A stretch of 64,000 bases of DNA from Gonatopus flavifemur (Eukaryota; Arthropoda; Insecta; Hymenoptera; Dryinidae): positions 44,384,001 to 44,448,000 of the forward strand of contig JAFFJZ010000001.1 of the NCBI GenBank assembly GCA_018340375.1, read 5' to 3'. The first letter of the stretch is position 1, and each line of letters starts with the position of its first letter. Below are positions 59,201 through 64,000 of this stretch, in pieces. A program made the translations under genes and the position numbers. The notes beneath the pieces are model-generated. The model ran no database searches and was not told where the DNA came from. It saw only the letters and a list, made by a program, of their open reading frames with translations.

Positions 59201-62200
59201 AATCATTAAACCCATCAACTCTCTTGATTTGCAATGCTCACTTAAAGTAATATACATAAGTACTTCGTAATAACTTTCTATCCCATCATTGAATTTGAAT
59301 TTATAAATTTCAATTGCGTATACTTATTTTAACGCTCACAATTGGTATTCGATTTTCATTCATTATAATTATGTCATTTTCGTCTACTCTTTATGAGAAA
59401 AGAAACAAATCTATTCGACTTTATGACACGATTTAGAATTCAATCCTCGAATTCCCACTAATATACTCATACCTGGAATATGTTCAACGCAATCCCACAA
59501 GCGAAATTATATTTTTCTTTTCTTCTCGTCATTTTGAATATACTTCTCGACGGTATGAAATTCATCATCGCTCGCTAAAAGTCAATTTGTATGTCCATCA
59601 ATGTTCAGGGGAAAAGAATCCCGCATTCCAAGTACACTCGAGAGCAAATGACTTTCGTCACGATCAATTATGCTTTTCGAAGCACAATGAAAACATTTGT
59701 TGCGGTAGAAAAGTGGACTCTCGAATACGAAATTATTATAATTTTGATACAACCTTTGATATGAATTTCCAGTTTGGTATGGATATAAAGTGTTCACACA
59801 TTGAAAAATAATTAATTCCGTATCGTTTGATTAATTGTTGTGCTTTTGAATTTCTTGAATATACATATTATTCGTATACGTTCAAACACATAACGAACAC
59901 CTACGGTGTATGTATATTCGGTATAATCGGCCATGACCAAGCCGGGGTGAAAGTGTCAGCTGCGCAGAGCTCGTACGATGATGATAAATAAAAGAAACGG
60001 TTTCACCGTGTTTCAGCTGATCAACTTGAAACCAACTTCAAAGGCCCTCACGAAGCCAAGACCCACACCGAGGCGAGAGAAAGAAAATCCAACTGGTTTG
60101 GTTACTATGTTGGGTGGTACCATTGTCAAAGACGGTCTTACCACTGTTCACGAGACAAGTGTCATCGGTACTTACATCAATGGCAAATATGCGCAAGTAC
60201 TCCAAAGCTCTTCTCGGATTTTACCTAATCCCCTGGTGAATTCGAATCTCGAAGGAAAAATCAAACCTTCGTCCACGCAAAGGATTCTCAAGACCATTGG
60301 CCCGCAACACGGAAAATTAAAACCAACGTCTTTAGAACCAACTCCCACAATCACGCAGGATGAATCTTCGTTGCCGTTGGAAGATCTCTTCGGGGCAACT
60401 CCAGGTCATTTTTAATTCATAGAAAATGCTATTGTAAGGGAAAATTTGTCAGAGCATCAAGGCTGAATTAATTTTCTTTTTAGGATTCAATGGAAAAACC
60501 CCTCGCAGACATCCCACGAGTACATCCCTGCCACGGCCGAAATTCCGTAATAAAATCACAGAAGACTACGACAGCAATGAGACGACTCAGCAAAATTCGA
60601 GAACTGGAAAAAATCGTGCTACCACAGCGAGACCTAGTTACAAGTGAGTTTAAATTCATAAAACAGTCATAAAATTGGTTTTCACTTATTACAAGAATAT
60701 ATTGCTGCTGTACGAATATTTCCGATTGTTCTCAATTCCCGTACAATTATTCGTGATCAAAGAAAGTCATGTGAAGAGAACAGATGCCGGAAGAACCATC
60801 GATAACGATACTTCCTGAATTAGAACAATTATTCATTTGCACGAGTCTACGTATTAGAAAACATCGGCAAATCCACTGAGAATTTTTTTTAGTGCACTTC
60901 CCCTAACGTGTGATTGGAGCAAAAGTTGTAAACGTAGCTGAAATATTCATTTACACTTCAATTTTAATTTTTTTGATGAAATAGAAAATTTCATATATAA
61001 ATGTACTAGAAAAAAGCATGAAATTTGAAAAAAATTCCAATAAGAATACAATAATTTTAATTGATGTGATTTAGAGATGTGATATTTAATGAAAAAATGA
61101 AAAAGATAAATGTGTGAAACAATAATTAAAACATTTTATTAGTGACTTGAAATTTAATCTGATGATCGAATACATTGAAATTTAGGAAATGATTCATCAG
61201 ATAACAATGCATTTGATTGATGATACTCGTTTTTAAATGAAATTAATTCTCAGGATAAGATAATTGTACAACTTCAGTCTGCGATACTAATAAAATTCTG
61301 GTTTTGCTCTACTCATTTCAGGAATCGAATTTTCCAAACAACGACCACAGAAGCGTCAGTGACGAGACGTCGAACAGGATTTAGGCCGAGTAATCAACAA
61401 TCGAATCCATCATCAAAGCAAAATAGCAGATCAAAAAATGATCAGCAATCACCCGCAACGAATTCAGCTACCAAATTGAAGCTCCCAAGAACTCAAGGTC
61501 GTTGGTCCTACAAAACGACTCCAAAACCAAGAGTCACGATTCGTAAACAGATCGATGATAATGATGTACGCGCGCCAACGACCGAGAGTAATGCCGTACC
61601 CGAATCTTCGTCCCAAGTAACGTTCGATGAGAATAGAGCTGCTGCAAATCCATCAACTCCATTGACTTCGACAACCGCCGCTTCCAGTGCTACTCCACCT
61701 AACATACAGAGAAGGATCCAAGATTCTGCAGCCGTCAGCGATGAAGAATTAGATCCCAGCGAAAGTGAGGACGTTGCTAGTGTTAGTATTCAAGAAAACC
61801 CACAACAGCAGCAGCAACAACAGCAGCAACAACAACAACCTCAACAACAGCAACAACCAAGTTCAGAACAAATTATACCAATGGAAACTCTGAATGTCGA
61901 AATTTCAACAGCAGCTGATTTGGAGGATGTTTATTTCGAAATAGCTACTATCAAGTCACCGTATAGTTTCCAAGTAAGAAAGAATTCGAGTTTCATTTCA
62001 TTCAGAACGAATTCTTATGATATTTCCTAAATTCTAACGTGTTTTACAGGTTGGATCGGTACGCAACACCCGTTTCGTGACGGTAACTTCCACTATCAAA
62101 AAATCATTCGCCACTGCGGAACCTTCTCCATCGATATCTCCCACGGAACCATTGACGGAAAACATTCTGGCTAACACAGGAGCTGCATACGACACAACCT

Positions 62201-63222
62201 TACCTCTGGATTCTTCGGTAGCAACTCTACCAGCGATATCTCTAGAGCCCGATCAAGCAACTCCACCTTTAGAAACTCTAACAGAAACTTTCTCCACTAC
62301 GCAAACTTTGCTCAAGACACATCTGTTACCCGTGATATCAGGTGGTAACACGACAAGGTTGACTCTCGTTCAAACGTACAATATAGCTCGAGTAGTTACC
62401 GCTACAAAAACTTTACCTCCAGTCGAAATCTATCAATTCATCCCAAGTAAAACATTGAACGAATTCAATTCAAAACTCGACGAAGCTGGAAGTGAGCTTC
62501 ATTTGGAACTTGATTTTGGTGATGACGATAACAGAGACGACGAAGACGTTCAACCGAAACGAGTTGTAGTGCCCGGAAACGGAGATCTCGATTCTGATTT
62601 GGATGCATTCAAATCAGTGTCTGCTTCGAAAGTCAAAGCAGATGCTCCAAGTTCCAGCACCAACTCCATCGGTGAGCCACCCTTGACTCCCGAACAGGCC
62701 CAACAGCTGGCTCTTCTGAAATATTTCGGCCAACAACAGCCTCAAGTGATAACCACGTCGAGACCTGTTGTAGTTCTAGAAACGGTTTACGAATCTCACG
62801 TAATTCCCATAGTTAATAATGGAAATACGATTCTCTCGACCATATCTAGACCGGTCGGAACGGTACCAAGAACTTCGTACGAATTAGGTACCTCGACGAT
62901 TGCCCCACCCATTCTACCACCATCGATTCCTCAAGTACCGCAGGTACCCCAGGTACCCTTATATCCCCATCAACAAGCTCAGTTCACAGTCACCACTGCT
63001 CCTATCATTACTCAAACCCTCGCCACCATATCGGATTCTAGAATTCTTAAATTAACTTTCGGTGCTAAGACTGCTTACACCACTCTATTTTCTACCAAAG
63101 TTGTTCCAACAGTACTCACAACTTTCGTCACTTCCACGATCCCTGTACAACCCACAGTGGCAGCTTTTCCGGGCTTCTATCCATCCCCGGTTGGATACCC
63201 ACCTTTCCCTTTCGTAGGATGA
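41127..63222 (+). CDS. Secreted Thr/Ser/Pro-rich protein, DUF4758-like (gene span; CDS 41173-63222)
   Basis: Coding exons 41173-41221, 47090-47263, 50089-50462, 60017-60404, 60484-60643, 61322-61973 and 62050-63222 join with consistent phases (1, 1, 0, 1, 2, 0) into 990 codons including the stop. The product (989 aa) has a signal peptide (about 1-22), then low-complexity Thr/Ser/Pro/Lys-rich spacers between conserved-looking hydrophobic/Thr modules of the type 'TTIGNTVMVFSP', 'VIGTYINGKYAQVL' and 'HVIPIVNNGNTILSTI'. I recall such modules from arthropod proteins annotated DUF4758; this assignment is from memory. Function unknown; a secreted or cell-surface mucin-like role is inferred. No transmembrane helix beyond the signal peptide was noticed. 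An upstream untranslated exon must exist because the first exon is preceded by an acceptor. Extra exons inside the 9.5-kb intron cannot be excluded. Confidence 0.8.
41397..41760. mobile_element. piggyBac-like foldback (TTAA + CCCTTAATTGG)
   Basis: TTAA at 41397-41400 is followed by CCCTTAATTGGTATCGCGG. Further in, TTGCCGTTCAAAGCAAGTGA is mirrored by TCTTGCTTTGGACGGCAGA at 41688-41706. The left end resembles that at 39373. The right terminus is not recognisable, so the element may be truncated or diverged. Confidence 0.4.
42295..42333. mobile_element. 39-bp hAT-like micro-element, second copy, perfect 8-bp TSD
   Basis: CAGGCACTATAACGG...TTTACAGTCCCTG is 39 bp long and flanked by CTTTCTAG on both sides (42287-42294 and 42334-42341). 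It aligns without gaps to the copy at 35024-35062, with several substitutions. It lies in intron 1 of the large gene. Confidence 0.85.
42955..42994. repeat. Tandem duplication, about 20-bp unit
   Basis: CAATTCTAAACATCCAATAA occurs twice in succession. Confidence 0.75.
43634..43776. mobile_element. hAT-like palindromic MITE, 143 bp, 8-bp TSD
   Basis: Ends CAGGGACTGTAACGTCATTC and GAATGACGTTACAGTCGCTG are inverted repeats with arms of about 35 bp around an AT-rich centre. The flanks are ATTTCAAA (43626-43633) and GTTTCAAA (43777-43784), an 8-bp duplication with one change. The arms match most of the 39-bp micro-elements, so this looks like two of those in head-to-head arrangement around a spacer. 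Confidence 0.8.
44224..44308. repeat. 85-bp near-perfect hairpin
   Basis: CCAATAAACATTTCATATCC...ATATCTTTCAGAC pairs with GTCTAGAAGATATCTTTTGG...GAAATGTTTATTGG, leaving a loop of about ten bases. The AAAAGATATC words link it to the family at 31407. It is either a very short MITE or a hairpin transcript; nothing else supports the latter. Confidence 0.65.
45040..45260. other. GC- and CpG-rich block inside intron 1
   Basis: The composition differs strongly from its surroundings (GCGCGAGTACGCGCGTCGAG, GTTCGGCGCTTCGTC). CATACCATCGTGGTATG is a perfect palindrome at about 45127-45143, and GGAGCAAA/TTTGCTCC flank it. It has the look of a mobile-element or foreign fragment. A CpG-island regulatory element is the alternative. 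Confidence 0.4.
46537..46587. repeat. 51-bp perfect-ended inverted repeat
   Basis: CCGGATCAACGTTG...CCGAG and CTCGG..CAACGTTGATCCGG pair over nearly the full length with a loop of about eight bases. It is GC-richer than its flanks. No target duplication was seen. Confidence 0.7.
47090..47263 (+). CDS. Exon 2 of the large gene (first extracellular module)
   Basis: GATGCAG acceptor and G|GTAAGTA donor; 174 bases with phase 1 on both sides. It encodes the end of the signal peptide (V-G-C-F-A-Q) and about 50 mature residues, including 'QTVYGFLDFTTTIGNTVMVF', the most family-like stretch of the N-terminal half. The following Gly codon is split G|GT with exon 3. Confidence 0.85.
48648..48797. repeat. 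Small foldback element in intron 2
   Basis: TGTTAAC...GCCACAGTCCCAGAAGAATTC is mirrored by GTCTTCTGGGACTGTGGTG...TGTTAACA. Arms are about 45 bp; no target duplication identified. The ends are approximate. Confidence 0.55.
49102..49170 (+). mobile_element. hAT-type terminus remnant
   Basis: ACAGGCGGATTATCCCCTAG followed by GGCCATACCCCAGG and GAAGGCCCCC resembles the GC-rich ends of hAT elements I know from animal genomes. The partner end and the 8-bp duplication were not found, and the following ORF (49212-49397) shows no clear transposase motif. Confidence 0.3.
50089..50462 (+). CDS. Exon 3 of the large gene (Lys/Thr/Pro-rich spacer)
   Basis: TATAGCAG acceptor, CAAG|GTAAGTC donor. 374 bases, phase 1 in and phase 0 out, residues about 75-199. 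It is strongly hydrophilic and repetitive in Lys, Thr, Glu and Pro (KTKPTETKKS, KVDPKVETKKQ), with no cysteines, and likely disordered. The open frame extending left to 49977 is intronic. Confidence 0.85.
51783..52025. mobile_element. MITE, GAACGCAAAGAAACTTTTT family, full copy
   Basis: Ends CACTGAAAATACAGTTTGTTCC and GAAACAAACGTTTTCTCAGTG are inverted repeats, flanked by CA on both sides. The arms share GAACGCAAAGAAACTTTTTGG and CCAACCAAAAAGTTTATTTG. Same family as 27571-27798. Confidence 0.75.
52546..52963 (+). mobile_element. Nonautonomous Helitron
   Basis: It starts TCTCCTATATATATATATA and then GAATGTCTGTCTGTATGTATG, and ends GCAACGCGCGACGGGTCAGCTAG, i.e. a GC-rich 3' hairpin-like tail plus CTAG. 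The flanks are A on the left and T on the right without duplication, the A^T insertion rule of Helitrons. The inside has AACTACTTGACCGATCGGGA and no ORF. The TA tract is part of the 5' end, not an independent microsatellite. Confidence 0.8.
53054..53193. mobile_element. Palindromic MITE, TA target duplication, 140 bp
   Basis: Left CGCTGAAGAAAAAATGTTCC and right GGAAGAAATTTTTTTTTCAGTG, with TA at 53052-53053 and 53194-53195. The arms share AATGGTTATTTGTC and GACAAATAACCATTCATTTG. Related to 24594-24837 by its ends and arm words. Confidence 0.75.
54815..56185 (+). pseudogene. RTE-like LINE reverse transcriptase, 5'-truncated, dead
   Basis: A single frame (54841 to 55740) encodes the RT palm and thumb: motif A 'GFVDIQEAFDDVD' (54859-54897), the 'RQGSSLFPLIFNLYIEEA' block, the catalytic 'FADD' box at 55135-55146, 'FRYLGSVITE' and the C-terminal 'RRLEALEMWCY'. 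It has five in-frame stops (54901, 55099, 55333, 55414, 55549) and no frameshift apart from a MITE at 55741-55982. After the MITE the frame resumes with LEGKINGK and ends near 56139. The endonuclease and early RT are missing. The type (RTE/BovB-like) is judged from the C-terminal motifs; another non-LTR clade is possible. Confidence 0.85.
55741..55982. mobile_element. Palindromic MITE inside the LINE, TA target duplication, 242 bp
   Basis: Ends CACTGAGAGAAATGATGATT and AATCATTATTCTCTCAGTG, with arms of about 100 bp (TATCAAGAATTTTAATTCAT, ACTGCCAAGAAT, ATATGTTATTGGCCCAAAAG) and their inverses. TA flanks at 55739-55740 and 55983-55984. Removing the element and one TA joins ACA GTA to TTA GAA and restores the LINE protein frame, which fixes both borders to the base. 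Confidence 0.9.
56222..56380. mobile_element. Palindromic MITE with TAGAGATGG..CCATCTCTA ends
   Basis: TAGAGATGGACGATCTGA is mirrored by TCAGATCGGCCATCTCTA. The arms continue through ACAATTATTATCGA against TCGATAAAAATTGT. About 160 bp, AT-rich centre. It starts only a dozen bases after the split MITE ends. Confidence 0.65.
56461..56800. repeat. AT-rich foldback split by the element at 56499-56725
   Basis: GTGGGAGAATGTTCAGAATG at the left is mirrored by AAAAATTCTCCCACATTGG at the right (about 56787-56805). ACATAATTTATATA pairs with TATATCAAATTATAC. Similar TTATATAA-rich foldbacks occur near 45600-45720 and 50820-50890. Confidence 0.4.
56499..56725. mobile_element. MITE with CCCAAGTAGCACAA ends
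   Basis: CCCAAGTAGCACAACAGG and GTTCTTGTGCTACTTGGG are inverted. The arms share GAGACTGTTTTGGATAA and TTATCCAAAACAGTCTC. 227 bp. The target duplication is not clear. It is inserted in the AT-rich foldback 56461-56800. Confidence 0.7.
59128..59149. repeat. CT microsatellite
   Basis: A run of about nine CT dinucleotides in intron 3. Confidence 0.8.
60017..60404 (+). CDS. Exon 4 of the large gene (second module)
   Basis: GTGTTTCAG acceptor, CCAG|GTCATT donor (weaker than the others). 388 bases, phase 0 in and 1 out, residues about 200-328. It contains 'GLVTMLGGTIVKDGLTTVHE' and 'TSVIGTYINGKYAQVLQSSS', the most DUF4758-like segment, then a Pro/Thr-rich tail. The next Gly codon is split G|GA across the 79-base intron 60405-60483. 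Confidence 0.85.
60484..60643 (+). CDS. Exon 5 of the large gene (basic spacer)
   Basis: CTTTTTAG acceptor, ACAA|GTGAGT donor; 160 bases, phase 1 in and 2 out, residues about 329-381. The correct frame begins GA TTC AAT GGA AAA ACC CCT. It is Arg/Lys/Thr/Asn-rich ('GKTPRRHPTSTSLPRPKFRN'). The open frame starting with ATG at 60490 is another frame and is not used. The Lys codon AA|G is completed by exon 6. Confidence 0.8.
61322..61973 (+). CDS. Exon 6 of the large gene (low complexity, polyQ)
   Basis: Acceptor CATTTCAG, donor TTC CAA|GTAAGA; 652 bases, phase 2 in and 0 out, residues about 382-599. The start reads NRIFQTTTTEASVTRRRTG. It has Ser/Thr/Gln-rich stretches, an RRR cluster (possible proprotein cleavage, inference) and a polyglutamine run. 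It ends with 'NVEISTAADLEDVYFEIATI', which looks structured and continues into exon 7. Confidence 0.85.
61803..61856 (+). repeat. CAA/CAG repeat encoding polyglutamine
   Basis: Twelve Gln codons, one Pro, five Gln, with mixed CAA and CAG. Such runs often vary in length between individuals. Confidence 0.95.
62050..63222 (+). CDS. Exon 7 of the large gene (C-terminal modules, stop)
   Basis: GTTTTACAG acceptor, phase 0; 1173 bases ending in TGA at 63220-63222, residues 600-989. In order: a Thr/Pro-rich part; 'TTRLTLVQTYNIARVVTATK' and the acidic helix-like 'SKLDEAGSELHLELDFGDDD'; 'VVVLETVYESHVIPIVNNGN'; a short PQVPQVPQVPLYP repeat; and 'LKLTFGAKTAYTTLFSTKVV' followed by a Pro/Phe/Gly-rich tail. 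Recurrent 'T-x-hydrophobic-V-P-hydrophobic' strands suggest repeated beta modules. No C-terminal membrane anchor. Confidence 0.9.
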   Translation, partial: VGSVRNTRFVTVTSTIKKSFATAEPSPSISPTEPLTENILANTGAAYDTTLPLDSSVATLPAISLEPDQATPPLETLTETFSTTQTLLKTHLLPVISGGNTTRLTLVQTYNIARVVTATKTLPPVEIYQFIPSKTLNEFNSKLDEAGSELHLELDFGDDDNRDDEDVQPKRVVVPGNGDLDSDLDAFKSVSASKVKADAPSSSTNSIGEPPLTPEQAQQLALLKYFGQQQPQVITTSRPVVVLETVYESHVIPIVNNGNTILSTISRPVGTVPRTSYELGTSTIAPPILPPSIPQVPQVPQVPLYPHQQAQFTVTTAPIITQTLATISDSRILKLTFGAKTAYTTLFSTKVVPTVLTTFVTSTIPVQPTVAAFPGFYPSPVGYPPFPFVG

Positions 63223-63790
63223 AACGAAATTGTACGTAGAGAATAGAGAAATATGGTCACAGCTTTTGGGTTGATAATTATCCATTAATTTTCATCAAAT
63301 ATTTCAACGATGCCAGTTTCATTGTTGGAGAAGAGTCGAGAGTCAAGATTTCTTATTTATGAAATTATTGATCAATGAATGAACGATAGATGGAGAACGT
63401 TGTAATACAATCAACAAAATAATAAGCATGGATCAGTTGAATAAGGTATTTCCTTTATGAAAATCGACTGATTTGTTTCAATTATTGATTCTATTTCACT
63501 AATATTAATTATGAAACCGGTGAGGCATTTTATTATTGATCGGTTCGTGATGTTGAAATGAACGGATAACATATAGTATTTTAGCGAAGTAAGAGTAATT
63601 CTATGATTTTTTTTTTTATTAACCTTTGTCTTGCAATTGTACGATTTGTACATTCGACAACCGTTCACTTTTTGAATGGTTTGATGGAGAATGGTTTTCT
63701 TTTTATTCACTGATCAATGGTTCTTGAATATTTGAATAATTACAACAAAATTTATTGACGTTGTTTAATAAATTGAGCATATTATTTAAT
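63223..63790 (+). other. 3' untranslated region of the large gene
   Basis: AT-rich, no ORF of note on the plus strand. The first clear AATAAA after the stop is at 63767-63772, so the transcript probably ends shortly after about 63785. Inferred from the signal only. Confidence 0.5.
63767..63772 (+). terminator. Polyadenylation signal AATAAA
   Basis: Canonical hexamer 545 bases after the stop codon, in AT-rich DNA; likely but not unique evidence for the 3' end. Confidence 0.5.
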
Positions 63791-64000
63791 TTACATTCTA
63801 TAAATTATCGTTCCGCGAATGTGATTTAACACTCGCAAGGCAACATTTTCCATACTGTACCAACTGAAAAGATACATTTCCCAATGGAACAAAGTAAATA
63901 ATTTGCTCAAAAATTTGCAACACTGATTCCCGTCGTAAATCTTTTCCTGTCCCCGAGGTTTGTGTCAAGGTTTAATGAATAATAACTGAGATATAAGAAT

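Larger units (their letters stand above)
50463..60016 (+). other. Intron 3 of the large gene, transposon-rich
   Basis: Donor GTAAGT at 50463 and acceptor GTGTTTCAG ending at 60016; phases 0/0. It holds a decayed CCCTG-type relative (51550-51710), MITEs, a Helitron, the LINE nest at 54657-56209 and several AT-rich foldbacks. Another phase 0/0 exon could hide here, but none was recognised. The part 57000-60000 shows nothing but a short CT run near 59132. Confidence 0.55.

Noticed and set aside
60490..60672. 60-codon ORF starting with ATG in exon 5
   Set aside because: It is in a different frame from the one required by the splice phases of exons 4, 5 and 6; only the spliced frame gives a continuous protein.
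61508..61705. Minus-strand ORF over exon 6
   Set aside because: Antisense shadow of the Thr/Ala-rich coding exon.

Overview
The window is eukaryotic and AT-rich: spliced genes with GT..AG introns, no bacterial-style gene packing, and dense small DNA transposons. It looks like an insect genome. The one convincing gene encodes a secreted, Thr/Ser/Pro-rich protein that resembles the arthropod DUF4758 family, and the transposon set (TA-target palindromic MITEs, hAT and piggyBac-like ends, a Helitron, an RTE-like LINE) fits an insect. A hymenopteran is my best guess, but the sequence alone does not prove it.

Layout. Bases 1-111 look like the last part of a coding exon of a gene lying mostly upstream. 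From there to about 41.1 kb I find no convincing protein-coding gene. That region is a graveyard of foldback (inverted-repeat) elements in unassigned AT-rich DNA, many of them nested. From 41127 to about 63.8 kb runs one plus-strand gene. A short signal-peptide exon (ATG at 41173) is followed by five or six kb of intron, then exons at 47090-47263, 50089-50462, 60017-60404, 60484-60643, 61322-61973 and 62050-63222. All splice phases agree and together give a 989-residue ORF. Its long introns hold most of the best-defined mobile elements: two-bp-TSD MITEs, a Helitron (52546-52963), hAT-like micro-elements, and a MITE that contains a LINE that contains another MITE (54657-56209).

The most unusual signals are (a) a 39-bp hAT-like element present twice (35024-35062, 42295-42333), each copy flanked by a perfect 8-bp target duplication, with a 143-bp palindromic relative at 43634-43776; (b) the three-level nested insertion at 54657-56209, where removing the innermost MITE plus one TA restores the LINE reading frame; (c) a 390-bp hAT-type element (20437-20826) with an exact 8-bp target duplication, inserted inside a member of another repeat family that occurs four times in the window. 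No rRNA genes, intact tRNA genes, CRISPR arrays or autonomous transposons were seen. All boundaries were read by eye; family names rest on terminal motifs and target duplications, not on database searches.
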